From the NCBI GenBank assembly GCA_001796865.1, contig MGNQ01000020.1, forward strand, positions 70,140-87,589: DNA of 17,450 nt. Direction: 5' to 3'. The notes under the pieces were generated by a model that saw only the letters and a list, made by a program, of their open reading frames with translations, was not told the DNA's origin and did no database searches. Source of the DNA: Chloroflexi bacterium RBG_16_56_11. Lineage in GTDB: Bacteria; Chloroflexota; Dehalococcoidia; Dehalococcoidales; RBG-16-60-22. A program made the position numbers and the translations under genes. Positions within the stretch are counted from its first letter, which is position 1, and the number at the start of each line of letters is the position of its first letter. Below, one piece after another: positions 7,984-15,902 of the stretch.

Positions 7984-8643
7984 ATGGGTAAGAAATGTTT
8001 GATCATATACGCTTCGCTCACGGGTAATACGGAGAAGGTCGCGTTTAGATTTAAGAGTACATTTGAAAGGAATGGCTGGGAATGTGATTCTTTTAAGATT
8101 CGAAAGAAAGCGGAGGATATCCTTAATCCGCCCTTTAAACTCAATGATTATGATTTTTTATGTGTAGGTTCAGGGATCAGGGTTCATCTTCCTTATAACG
8201 AAATATTGAATGTGCTTCGAAGATTCCGACTCGGGATTGACCCGAGAATAGCTCTTCGAAACCGTGATGAAACCATTCCATATATAAAAGGGCCTTTGCC
8301 GGAGCGTCCTCCACCCTGGGAGGATCCAAGTATCATCAATCACCACAGGAAAATAGTTCTTGGGCCTGACTCGAAAAAAGCGGTCGTTTTTACCACTTAT
8401 TCCGGTTATGAATTTGGCCCGAAAGAGGCTGAACCCAGTATGCAATTGCTGGCTCTGGAAATAGAGCATTTGAGTTTCAAATGTATCGGGCAATTCTGCT
8501 GTCCGGGGAGATTTCTTCATCATCCGACGCCGAGAACTTATCATGGAGATATCCAGGACAGGCCTAATGAGAGAGATTTACTGAAAGCTGAAATGTTCAT
8601 AGAAGAAAAACTCGAAGAGATTACAGATAGAATATCGCGATGA
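7984..8643 (+). CDS. flavodoxin-domain protein
   Basis: The N-terminus CLIIYASLTGNTEKVA is a classic flavodoxin fold with the FMN phosphate-binding loop (S-L-T-G-N-T). LCVGSGIRVHLP at about residues 56-67 and VVFTTYSGYEFGPKEAE at about 134-150 match the later FMN-contacting loops. At 219 residues it is longer than a minimal flavodoxin, with a Cys pair (QFCCPGRFLHH) and a charged helical tail. It should carry electrons by FMN in the cytoplasm; partners are unknown. I chose ATG 7984, five bases after GGAGG (7974-7978), over the in-frame GTG at 7978, which overlaps that site. Its codons are visibly more A/T-ending than in the genes before 7660. Confidence 0.78.
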   Translation: MGKKCLIIYASLTGNTEKVAFRFKSTFERNGWECDSFKIRKKAEDILNPPFKLNDYDFLCVGSGIRVHLPYNEILNVLRRFRLGIDPRIALRNRDETIPYIKGPLPERPPPWEDPSIINHHRKIVLGPDSKKAVVFTTYSGYEFGPKEAEPSMQLLALEIEHLSFKCIGQFCCPGRFLHHPTPRTYHGDIQDRPNERDLLKAEMFIEEKLEEITDRISR

Positions 8644-8674
8644 TCAAGTCTTCGTCTTAAGGATAAGGAACTAA

Positions 8675-9080
8675 ATCACGGAATATCTCACTATAAACAA
8701 CGAGATGAAGATGTTCTGTCCTTACAGAGATGAGTGACGGGACAGCAAAATTAACGAGTTTATTATCAGCGGCGACATTTCGAGCAGAGAGTTTGTAGCT
8801 GTATAACCTGGCCAATTTTGATACTGTAGACCCCAATGCCGTAGTGGCGCCCTGGGGCTCCGGGTGTTCCTCCATAATCCAAGATCCCTATCTGGAGAAT
8901 GACTCGGCCGACTCCCGCGCAGTGATCGGGATGTTCGATACTTCCGCCCGGCCTTTTGTCGCCACTGATGAGCTTACATTCTCCGTGCCGATTAACAAAT
9001 TCGTGAGTATGGTCGGAAATATGGAAGAAAGCTTTCTGATAACCAAATCATGGAATGCTATTCAAAAAAGGATAAAATAG
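8675..9080 (+). pseudogene. decayed DUF169-family gene
   Basis: The last 78 codons, from about 8844 to TAG 9078-9080, read as the C-terminal part of a DUF169 protein (APWGSGCSSIIQDP, RAVIGMFDTSARPF, ELTFSVPINKF, ESFLITKSWNAI). Upstream, homologous-looking pieces continue: EMKMFCPYR from 8702 in one frame, then MSDGTAKLTSLLSAATFRAES in another (frameshift near 8729). A TAG follows at 8796-8798, then YNLANFDTVDPNAVV. Between NAVV and APWG the roughly 25-30 residues normally found are missing, and the N-terminal half is absent. The TAG is not a selenocysteine codon. DUF169 proteins are of uncertain function, common in anaerobes. No function is expected here. Confidence 0.7.
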
Positions 9081-9261
9081 CGTAAGGAAACAAGAACTAC
9101 CAAAATATTTGATAGGAGTCCTTACATCGTCCAGAAGAACTAAAAAATATTTTCGAAAAGACCAGGCTAAATCAGCGAACGCAACTCGCCAGCGTCGCGA
9201 AATCTTCGGACCGCCAACCGTATAAGTAATGCAGGATGCTCTGGCTCTTCCATTGAGAATA

Positions 9262-10230
9262 TCAGCTATGGAATACTCGTCTTAATGCCCGGTGCATATC
9301 ATTGATAAACATTTTGGTAATATTGGAGCCGGGTCCTATCATGTCAAAGGCGTGGCATCCTCCCGGATATACATGAAGTTCGATAGGAACACCCGCCGCT
9401 ATAAGTCTCCTGGCATAATCAATATCTTCTTGCGCGAACAGATCGAGGTCACCCACCGTGATATACGCCGGCGCAAGACCCTCAAGATTAGTGGCTCTTG
9501 AGGCCGCTGCATAACAGGAAACTCCCTCACCTCCTGGATCACAGCCAAGATAGGATTTCCACCCCATGCGATTGGCTGCTCTTGTCCACAAAAGGGTGTC
9601 CGGCAGGATATCGCTGGCAGGAGCCATATTACAATCGTTTATCATGGGATACACCAGGAGCTGGTACATGATATTTACTTCAGCCCGGTCACGCGTCAAT
9701 AGAGCCAGCCCGGATGCCAGCCCACCGCCAGCGCTCGCTCCACCAATAGCGATACGAGAACGGTCGACACCCAATTCTTCAGCATGACCTGCCAGCCATT
9801 TTAACGCTGCATAGCAGTCTTCCAGCGGTGCCGGGAAAGGATGCTCCGGAGCTAGCCGGTATTCGACAGATACAGTTATACATTTTCCCGCCAGTGTAAA
9901 TCGTTTTCCTGTAAAATCCTCCTGATCAAGACTGCCAAGAACGTAACCGCCGCCATGAATCCAGAGCAGGGCCGGCAATAACTCCGATTGTTGTTCAGAA
10001 CGATAGATTCTCACCGTTAAGACGGAGGCTCCCTCAGGGCCTGGTATGGTTCTGTCTTCGGTAATGACACCCGGTATGTCCGGCATCTGCTTTTTCATGG
10101 TAGCTATCATTTGATTTGAAGCAGCACGAGCGGCCGGTAAATCATCGAAATTCATTAGCGGTTGGTTCAACATCATCATTATTGGTCCCTTAAGCTCAGG
10201 GTCCAGGCGTTCAAATAAGTTCTGGTTCAT
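9262..10230 (-). CDS. alpha/beta hydrolase, hormone-sensitive-lipase (HSL) family esterase-like
   Basis: This 322-residue protein carries the HSL-family signature: oxyanion-hole HGGG (92-95) in LLWIHGGGYVLGS, nucleophile S166 in GGASAGG, and acid and base at D263 (GDLDLF) and H293 (YPGGCHAFD). Such enzymes hydrolyse short-chain carboxylic esters or related acyl bonds in the cytoplasm. I chose the ATG at 10228-10230 (complement), with AGGAG eight bases upstream, rather than an earlier in-frame TTG/ATT extension. It is the last gene of a minus-strand group with the short-chain dehydrogenase (139-base gap). The next 181 bases (9081-9261) to the pseudogene hold nothing I recognise. Confidence 0.88.
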   Translation of the reverse strand: MNQNLFERLDPELKGPIMMMLNQPLMNFDDLPAARAASNQMIATMKKQMPDIPGVITEDRTIPGPEGASVLTVRIYRSEQQSELLPALLWIHGGGYVLGSLDQEDFTGKRFTLAGKCITVSVEYRLAPEHPFPAPLEDCYAALKWLAGHAEELGVDRSRIAIGGASAGGGLASGLALLTRDRAEVNIMYQLLVYPMINDCNMAPASDILPDTLLWTRAANRMGWKSYLGCDPGGEGVSCYAAASRATNLEGLAPAYITVGDLDLFAQEDIDYARRLIAAGVPIELHVYPGGCHAFDMIGPGSNITKMFINDMHRALRRVFHS

Positions 10231-10369
10231 CAACTTTCTCCTGAAAAAAATCAAACAACTCTCCAGAATTATACAAAATTATTATTTCAACCTTTTATCC
10301 TCCCGCTTAGATTCCTAAACAAGGATTCCTTTTGATAATATTTTTAGGTGCCTTCGCTGTTCATTCAGG

Positions 10370-11170
10370 CTATATTTTGGCTAATTGCCCTCCATCCTGA
10401 ACAAATACCTGACCGGTGACAAAACTTGAGGCATCTGAAGCTAAAAATACCGCCAGTCCCTCCATTTCGTTTGCCTCCGCTATTCGTCCCATCGGGATAT
10501 TCATTGAAACCAATTTATTTATAAACTGCTCTCTCTGCGCCGCCAATTCAGGGTCTGATTTAGCCCCAAGATTAGTGCGATGCATACCGGGAGCGATACT
10601 ATTAATCCTGATACCGTCTTTGGCATATTCAACGGCGGCAAACTTTGTTAAAGCGATAACCCCGGCTTTGGAAGCACCGTAGGCTGCCGGGGACACTTCG
10701 GGTTCGGCACCTCCAAAGGCGCCAATTGATGAAACATTGATGATGCTACCCCGTTTTTGCTTTACCATTAACGGTAGTACCGCTCGCATACAGATGAATA
10801 CCCCTCTCAGGTTAGTAGCTATCACTCTATCCCAATTTTCTATGGGGGTCTCTCCCACTCTGGTTGATTCACCGCTGATACCAGCGTTGTTAATTAGTAT
10901 ATCGATAGTGCCGAGCTTGGTCACCGCTTCATTCACCATATTTTCAACGTCATCCGGCTTGGAGATGTCCGCTTTTATGGCCACTGCCTGATGTCCATAA
11001 TGGCTGATAAGCTCAACAGTGTCCTTTAGCTTTTGTTCGGTTCGACCGACACAGGCAACATCAGCCCCGTATTTAGCCATCGCTCCGCAAAAAGCTCGCC
11101 CCAACCCGCTGCCGCCTCCAGTAACCAGGGCTACCCTGCCAGAAAGGTTAAAAATATTCTTCCTATCCAT
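10370..11170 (-). CDS. short-chain dehydrogenase/reductase (SDR)
   Basis: A 266-residue classical SDR. The NAD(P)-binding TGGGSGLG is at 17-24, NNAG at 94-97 and N120 in ATNLRG. The catalytic Ser is probably S148 in INVSSIG, with Y164 and K168 in YGASKAG. The C-terminus FVTGQVFVQDGGQ is typical. It resembles gluconate-5-dehydrogenase-type and other polyol/keto-acid SDRs, but the substrate is not readable. An AAGAGG site precedes the ATG. It lies 243 bases downstream of the AsnC-like regulator on the same strand and may be controlled by it. Confidence 0.9.
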   Translation of the reverse strand: MDRKNIFNLSGRVALVTGGGSGLGRAFCGAMAKYGADVACVGRTEQKLKDTVELISHYGHQAVAIKADISKPDDVENMVNEAVTKLGTIDILINNAGISGESTRVGETPIENWDRVIATNLRGVFICMRAVLPLMVKQKRGSIINVSSIGAFGGAEPEVSPAAYGASKAGVIALTKFAAVEYAKDGIRINSIAPGMHRTNLGAKSDPELAAQREQFINKLVSMNIPMGRIAEANEMEGLAVFLASDASSFVTGQVFVQDGGQLAKI

Positions 11171-11413
11171 TACTAATCGCCTCTTTACATGATATTCTTA
11201 CAGGAATCCGAAAGCCTTCATTCAGACGAACGTAACTGCCCTGATTTGTCTTGACCATGTCATCTCTACAACGATGAAATCGTGTAACTCGGCTGGGACT
11301 GATAAGACGGCTGCCAGAACCTCGTACGCCCGGAGAATTTTTAACCTGTATGTCTCTAAAGGGTGATTTTAATCCAGACGGTCCGCGACATGTTTGTTTG
11401 GCATACAATCTTT

Positions 11414-11860
11414 CTAAAGCAATGACGTGTAGCGTCCTTTCCTTACATCCAGTGATATTAGTGTTTCAGTATCTCTTATACCTTCCAGGCTCGTTAGCTC
11501 TTTAGTCAAAAAGTCAGAGAGATGTTCGGTAGACCTGAACCCTGCTACGACAATAATGTCGAACCGTCCCGTGGTAGTAGCGGCCCATTTAACCTCCGTC
11601 CGGTTAATAAGCCACTCCATCACGGATTCTGATTTGTTTTGTTCCACGTCCAGATTAATTACTACACCCAGTGAAAAGCCAAACTCGGCCGGGTCCGCAA
11701 TCCCTACAATCCGCAGCAGATCGTTTTTAATGAGCCTGTTTACTCTGCGCCGAACGGTAGCAGCGCTCAAATTAAGCTGTTTGGCAAGCGTCTCGCTACT
11801 TTGCCGTGCGTTTTGCCCCATCAACAGTATCAATTGTTTATCAATAGAATCTAACATCAT
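11414..11860 (-). CDS. Lrp/AsnC-family transcriptional regulator
   Basis: At 148 residues it is the normal family length. The N-terminal helix-turn-helix (DSIDKQLILLMGQNARQSSE, then LAKQLNLSAATVRRRVNRL) is followed by a RAM-type ligand/oligomerisation domain (TGRFDIIVVAGFRSTEHLSDF) and ends with LISLDVRKGRYTSLL. Such proteins form dimers to octamers and respond to amino acids or other small metabolites. It starts with tandem ATGs (11860 and 11857); either could be used, and no clear ribosome site is visible. It is divergent from the FAD/Fe-S operon across 380 AT-rich bases, a common layout for a local regulator. Confidence 0.9.
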   Translation of the reverse strand: MMLDSIDKQLILLMGQNARQSSETLAKQLNLSAATVRRRVNRLIKNDLLRIVGIADPAEFGFSLGVVINLDVEQNKSESVMEWLINRTEVKWAATTTGRFDIIVVAGFRSTEHLSDFLTKELTSLEGIRDTETLISLDVRKGRYTSLL

Positions 11861-11873
11861 CGTATCAGAGCGA

Positions 11874-11901
11874 ATTATCCAGTGTTACGCCCGGAGTGCA
11901 A
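11874..11901 (-). promoter_or_regulatory. weak candidate promoter for the AsnC-like regulator
   Basis: On the minus strand TTGCAC (complement of 11896-11901) precedes GATAAT (complement of 11874-11879) with a 16-base spacer. Transcription would begin only about 5-10 bases before the ATG, giving a nearly leaderless message, which would fit the lack of a ribosome site. The evidence is modest. Confidence 0.3.
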
Positions 11902-12058
11902 ATATTGTAAGTGCGTGCATGAGGAGCAGAGTGTGACTGCAATAAAAAACGTGATACCCGGAACGTCATATATTTGCATAGCAATGTTATTGTTCTATTA
12001 TTGTTTATGGTCAACATCTACACGATATGATTATATATCACAATAATTTGCACAAATC

Positions 12059-12087
12059 TTGACAGAATAATATATATAAAGTATACT
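12059..12087 (+). promoter_or_regulatory. near-consensus sigma70 promoter of the FAD/Fe-S operon
   Basis: A perfect TTGACA at 12059-12064, an optimal 17-base spacer (12065-12081) and TATACT at 12082-12087 (five of six matches to TATAAT). The DNA upstream is A/T-rich like an UP element. Transcription would start near 12094, within the ATGCGCAT palindrome, giving a leader of about 147 bases. Confidence 0.75.
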
Positions 12088-12224
12088 AATGCGCATATTA
12101 TAACAACTAATAGTCAAAATAGCAATAGTTTGTAATAAGTAATATACTAACTAATTAAATCCGATACCTGAAACGATATTCGACTACAAAAAAAATATGA
12201 TATATAGTACACAATTCTTACGAA

Positions 12225-12231
12225 AAGGAGG
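12225..12231 (+). promoter_or_regulatory. strong ribosome binding site
   Basis: AAGGAGG, a full Shine-Dalgarno match, ends nine bases before the ATG at 12241 and fixes the start of the FAD enzyme gene. Confidence 0.8.
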
Positions 12232-12240
12232 AAAATCTAG

Positions 12241-13740
12241 ATGGTAACAAAGACGAAAACCAAAACAGTCCAAAATGTAAATCAGGCTGCCTGCCAGGAA
12301 CTTAAGAAGGCAATTGGAGCCGAAAAGGTAAGAGATGATGAGATAACCCTGGTAACTCACGGCAGGATAAACCACGGCTTCGATCCCAGCATGCCTTTCC
12401 ACATGCCCAGCATGGTTGTTTTCCCCGAGACCAGGGAGGACGTAGTTGAGACCCTCAAGATTGCCAACAAGTACAAAATATCCGTTAATCCGGTGGGTAT
12501 TGCCCAGATGGCCATTCCGACTGCAGAGGGTGACATCATTTTAGACCAAAGGCACCGGGACAAGATAATTGAGATAAACACCGACTCCGGGTATGCGGTT
12601 CTCGAGCCCGGCGTCAGCCACGACAAGCTCACCTCAACACTGAGAGGAACAGGGTTCAAGTGCGAAGTCGGCACGATGACGGGTTCCGCCACTGTCCTTG
12701 CCGGGGGCCTAACGGGAGGTTCGAAGAGCTTTTCCAACAGGCACCTCAGTTCAATCCTTGACCTTGAAGTCGTCCTCCCCGACGTGACAATTTTCAATAC
12801 CGGTTCTTCCATGTTCCCTGGAGTCGGCCCCCATGTGAGGGCCCGCCCGTACGCCGACCTGGCCGGCCTGTTTACCGGCTCTAATGGTACACTGGGCGTT
12901 ATCACCAGGTTTGCAGTGAGACTCCACCCCGTTAATGAGGTCTCCCGAGTGCATGTGGCTGGATTCAGTAACTTCTCGGACGCCGTCGACTATGTCAAAG
13001 ACCTTGTTAACCACAACATCCCCGAGCACTGCATCATCTGGAACTGGCATATGTATCATACCTGGCCTCTCGACTCCGAGGGCATGAAAACCGTGATGCC
13101 AGAAATATTAAAGATGGATATCAGGAAACCGCCGGAAGGGACGCCCTACAGTATGGTCACTTCCTTCCTGTCCGGCTATGAAGAGCAGGTGGAATTCTAC
13201 GAGAAAATGTGCGTCAAGATAGCCCTAAAATGCCACGGCCGAGCTTACCCCAGAGAAGAGGTTGAAAAACGATGGCCTCAAACCATGGCTGGCTTGAAGC
13301 AGCAGTATGAGGACTATAGCTACCGTGAAGGCACTCACTGGGCCAGGGGAAGGTGGTCCGGCTTCGTTGTGTTCGCTGAGCCTAAAGACATAAAAGAGGT
13401 AGAGAAATTAGCGGTGAAGGAATTTGCGGAATTAGGACCGAGAGCCCGTCCGATTAACAACTACGCCCATCCGTTTGACTACGGCCGTACCTTCCTTTTC
13501 CGCTACGCTGGCTTCCCCGAAACAGACGACGTCGAAACGCGAATGAAAATCGGTAAAAAGACGATGGAACTGTGTGCCCTGGCGCTGAAAAAGTACCGGG
13601 CTGTCCCCATACGGGGCATGGGAGAGTCGGAGGGAGAAAAAGCCTATCTGGATGTACTCGGTCGAATTAAGAAAGCACTCGACCCCAATAACATTCTTAA
13701 CAGAGCTGCAGGGGCAGGCCTGTACAAGGGGGGAAGATAA
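12241..13740 (+). CDS. FAD-binding oxidoreductase, GlcD/vanillyl-alcohol-oxidase family
   Basis: A 499-residue flavoenzyme with a PCMH-type FAD domain. MVVFPETREDVVETLKIANK (about 58-77) is the usual entry. GYAVLEPGVSHDKL (about 117-130) and GTMTGSATVLAGGLTGGSKS (about 142-161) line the flavin site. ADLAGLFTGSNGTLGVITRF (about 210-229) closes the domain. A substrate-binding C-terminal half ends with ALDPNNILNRAAG, typical of the family. It likely oxidises a hydroxy acid or alcohol and passes electrons to the next gene's Fe-S protein, as in GlcD-GlcF-like pairs. The gene starts behind a full ribosome site and overlaps the next by one base. Substrate unknown; aromatic alcohols (VAO/p-cresol type) and 2-hydroxy acids both remain possible. 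Confidence 0.87.
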   Translation: MVTKTKTKTVQNVNQAACQELKKAIGAEKVRDDEITLVTHGRINHGFDPSMPFHMPSMVVFPETREDVVETLKIANKYKISVNPVGIAQMAIPTAEGDIILDQRHRDKIIEINTDSGYAVLEPGVSHDKLTSTLRGTGFKCEVGTMTGSATVLAGGLTGGSKSFSNRHLSSILDLEVVLPDVTIFNTGSSMFPGVGPHVRARPYADLAGLFTGSNGTLGVITRFAVRLHPVNEVSRVHVAGFSNFSDAVDYVKDLVNHNIPEHCIIWNWHMYHTWPLDSEGMKTVMPEILKMDIRKPPEGTPYSMVTSFLSGYEEQVEFYEKMCVKIALKCHGRAYPREEVEKRWPQTMAGLKQQYEDYSYREGTHWARGRWSGFVVFAEPKDIKEVEKLAVKEFAELGPRARPINNYAHPFDYGRTFLFRYAGFPETDDVETRMKIGKKTMELCALALKKYRAVPIRGMGESEGEKAYLDVLGRIKKALDPNNILNRAAGAGLYKGGR

Positions 13741-14897
13741 TGAAATTAGCCGCTACTCTTGAAGACGTTAAAGCTGCATCATCCACCTGTCTCAGGTGTT
13801 CCTGGTGTGCTTACGGACCCTGGCCTGAGAATCTACCCCTGTGCCCGATTTATTCGCGTTTCCCGTCCTTTACCTTCAGCGGCGGAGGCTTCCTTTTCCT
13901 CGCCCTGGCCCTGCTGGAAGGCAAAATAGAATTCAGTCAGTCTATAGCCGATTTTGCCTTCAGTTGTTCCAGCTGTAACGCCTGCGACACCAAGTGCAAC
14001 GTGATCCATTCTCATAAATCTCATGTATACATCCTGGACGCCATCCGCGTCATGAGACGCGAAGCTGTCAAGCGAGGCTTCATACCTGATGGCGTCGCCA
14101 GGAAAATATACGACGAAGTAAAAAAAACCGGAGACTATGGCCGGGCAAATGGATTCAAACTTCCTGATAAGATAAGAAGTGATAATGCGAATACGGTCTT
14201 TTTTACCGAGTGCGCCCATTCCAAATCTCGGAAGGGTATCGCCGAGGCCACCATCAACCTCCTGGAAAAGATAGGCAGCCCGGTGGGACAGTTTGCCGAG
14301 AAGGGATGCTGCGGTTCGACTCTCTATGACTTCGGCTTCTGGGATGAGTTGGAACCGCTGGTCAAAGCGAACTGGGCAAAGATGAAGCCTATGAAAGGCA
14401 AGAAATTCGTCTTCTTCGATCCTCATTGTCAGGAGTTTATAGTAAAGAGATACCCCGAAATCCTCCCTGATTTCAGCCCTATTAAAAACCAGCATTTTAG
14501 CCAGCTTTTGGCCGACGCTTTCAAGGGTGGCAGGCTGAAGAGTAAAAATAGTGGCAAAATTAAAGTCAGCTATCATGACCCATGCTATCTGGGGAGGGGA
14601 CTGGGCATTTTTGACGCCCCCAGGGAGGTGGTGGGTGCCTTGAAAGGGGTGGAACTGGTGGAGATGGTGAGGAACCGGGAGAACTCCTTCTGCTGCGGCG
14701 CCAGGACTTTAGGCGATTACGTGCCTAATCTGTCTGAAGACACCGCCAGGGAAAGGATAAAAGAGTTTGAGGTAACGGGGGCAGACCTGCTGATAACCGC
14801 CTGCCCTTATTGTAAGGACCAGTTCCAAAGAGTCATGCCCGCTAAAGACAAAACGCGCGTTAAAGATATGACCGAGCTCGTTGATGAGCGGACGTAA
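13740..14897 (+). CDS. CCG-domain (Fe-S)-binding protein, GlpC/HdrD/GlcF-like
   Basis: A 385-residue electron carrier. Two [4Fe-4S] motifs are at the N-terminus: C17-x2-C20-x2-C23-x11-C35-P and C76-x2-C79-x2-C82-x3-C86 (N instead of the usual Pro follows the last Cys). Two CCG domains follow: C158 with C190-C191-G and C230, then C282 with C318-C319-G and C355-PY-C358. The first CCG domain ends in PHC rather than the usual CxxC. Such proteins take electrons from a flavoprotein partner and pass them to quinone or a heterodisulfide-type acceptor. No membrane helix is evident. Its ATG overlaps the TAA of the FAD gene by one base, showing translational coupling and a fixed partnership. Confidence 0.9.
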   Translation: MKLAATLEDVKAASSTCLRCSWCAYGPWPENLPLCPIYSRFPSFTFSGGGFLFLALALLEGKIEFSQSIADFAFSCSSCNACDTKCNVIHSHKSHVYILDAIRVMRREAVKRGFIPDGVARKIYDEVKKTGDYGRANGFKLPDKIRSDNANTVFFTECAHSKSRKGIAEATINLLEKIGSPVGQFAEKGCCGSTLYDFGFWDELEPLVKANWAKMKPMKGKKFVFFDPHCQEFIVKRYPEILPDFSPIKNQHFSQLLADAFKGGRLKSKNSGKIKVSYHDPCYLGRGLGIFDAPREVVGALKGVELVEMVRNRENSFCCGARTLGDYVPNLSEDTARERIKEFEVTGADLLITACPYCKDQFQRVMPAKDKTRVKDMTELVDERT

Positions 14898-14928
14898 TCA
14901 GGCATCGAGCTGACGCAAAGGGGCTGCT

Positions 14929-15399
14929 ATGTTTGACTTCTATAAATATATTGAGACCTTTAACTCCGGCGATGACAGGGCGATGGTGGACGGATTTTGG
15001 GAAGATAACCTGGAGGTATGGTCGGCGCGGGGTGGTCAGGCGCAAGCTCTGGCGTCTGACAAAGAGAGCTGGCTAAAGTTCCTGGACTTCGCCCATAATG
15101 GCGTGCGTGAAATCATGAGAGTCCAGGTCCTGATACAGAACGAAAAAAACATTTTCGCGGAAATTGACATGGACTTCCATGCCTCGAAAGCCAGGCCGGA
15201 CTACCCCTTCGGTCGCCTCAAGCCGGGCGATTTTTTTACCGTCAAGATGTTCTGTCTTTATTTTCTCCGCGGTGATAAAATCGCCAAACTGAAGATGGCT
15301 TCCTGGGCGCCCAATACCGGAGTCAGCGACCCGCCGGCCCGGGGTTTTGGTCCGCCGCCTCCAATTACGGGCAAAACCCGTAAGACCTTCTCAAGTTGA
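14929..15399 (+). CDS. NTF2/SnoaL-like protein of unknown function
   Basis: This 156-residue protein begins FYKYIETFNSGDDRAMVDGFWEDNLEVWSARGG, a layout typical of the cone-shaped NTF2/SnoaL fold (helices, then a curved sheet). Later strands include IFAEIDMDFHASK and FTVKMFCLYFLRGDKIAKLKMASW. These proteins are isomerases, dehydratases, hydrolases or binding proteins, so the role is not predictable. A Pro/Gly-rich tail (about 130-156) looks disordered. It starts 31 bases after the Fe-S gene, with AAAGGGG just upstream, and belongs to the same operon. The fold call is moderate. Confidence 0.6.
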   Translation: MFDFYKYIETFNSGDDRAMVDGFWEDNLEVWSARGGQAQALASDKESWLKFLDFAHNGVREIMRVQVLIQNEKNIFAEIDMDFHASKARPDYPFGRLKPGDFFTVKMFCLYFLRGDKIAKLKMASWAPNTGVSDPPARGFGPPPPITGKTRKTFSS

Positions 15400-15401
15400 A
15401 G

Positions 15402-15419
15402 ACCGGCTGCTAGGTCGGT
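15402..15419 (+). terminator. weak intergenic hairpin, possible attenuator
   Basis: ACCGGC at 15402-15407 pairs with GTCGGT at 15414-15419 (one G-T pair), just after the stop codon and followed by an A/T-rich stretch. The stem is short, so it may at most modulate read-through to the cupin gene. Confidence 0.25.
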
Positions 15420-15447
15420 TAAAATTTTAAAGAAAGGCAAGCGGATA

Positions 15448-15894
15448 ATGGCAATAAAAAAGTACCAAAAACATATTATAACGGAATTCAAGCCCGGCCT
15501 GGAATTACCCGAATTCAGAGGAAAACCCGGTGTCCCGAATGACAGGGCCAACTTCATGATGTGGCTGGGAGATGGGGTGTTAAAAGGCAGCCCTTATACA
15601 GAAGCCGTCTGGCTCTGGCCGGGAGCGGCTAACCCGAAAGGCGGATTCCCGCAGCATGCGCACGAACATAACGAAATAATAGGTTTCTTTGGCACTGACA
15701 CCAAAAACGTGTACGACCTGGGGGGAGAAATCGAGTTCTGGTTAGAAGATGAAAAATACATGCTCCGAAAAAGTTGTCTCCTTTTCATTCCCGGTGGCAT
15801 GAAGCACTGTCCCATAGTGTTCAGAAGAATCGATAGACCCATTTTCCATTTTTTAATGGAGATGGGCGGGGCATACACTGAGAAAAATAAATAA
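15448..15894 (+). CDS. single-domain cupin protein
   Basis: A 148-residue protein with both cupin motifs. Motif 1 is QHAHEHNE, where H70, H72, H74 and E76 offer metal ligands. Motif 2 is FIPGGMKHC, with the P-x-G-x2-H form ending at H120. The spacing fits a one-domain beta-barrel that binds a divalent metal. Cupins include isomerases, dioxygenases and small-molecule sensors. Here the position between an NTF2-like protein and a ureohydrolase suggests a catabolic step on the pathway substrate, but that is inference. Confidence 0.72.
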   Translation: MAIKKYQKHIITEFKPGLELPEFRGKPGVPNDRANFMMWLGDGVLKGSPYTEAVWLWPGAANPKGGFPQHAHEHNEIIGFFGTDTKNVYDLGGEIEFWLEDEKYMLRKSCLLFIPGGMKHCPIVFRRIDRPIFHFLMEMGGAYTEKNK

Positions 15895-15902
15895 GTGCCT
15901 TC

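Larger units (their letters stand above)
11861..12240. other. AT-rich divergent regulatory region
   Basis: This 380-base region separates the AsnC-like regulator from the operon and contains no credible gene. It holds candidate promoters facing both ways and small dyads: TTGC-ATA-GCAA at 11974-11984 and ATGCGCAT at 12089-12096. The latter straddles the predicted operon start. A/T runs are extended from about 11965 to 12220. Lrp-type regulators favour such degenerate AT-rich sites, so it may be their target. Confidence 0.5.

Noticed and set aside
8731..8733. Second possible selenocysteine TGA in the DUF169 remnant (after MKMFCPYRDE)
   Set aside because: The frame after it reads nonsense and soon stops; a frameshift into MSDGTAKLT explains the sequence better.
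11163..11408. 81-residue minus-strand open frame between the regulator and the SDR
   Set aside because: Its composition is Arg/Ser-rich without a recognisable domain, it lacks a clear ribosome site and it overlaps the SDR start; likely chance.
13833..14576. 247-residue open frame antisense to the CCG Fe-S gene
   Set aside because: The sense strand has clear cysteine motifs and a coupled start; the antisense product shows no domain.
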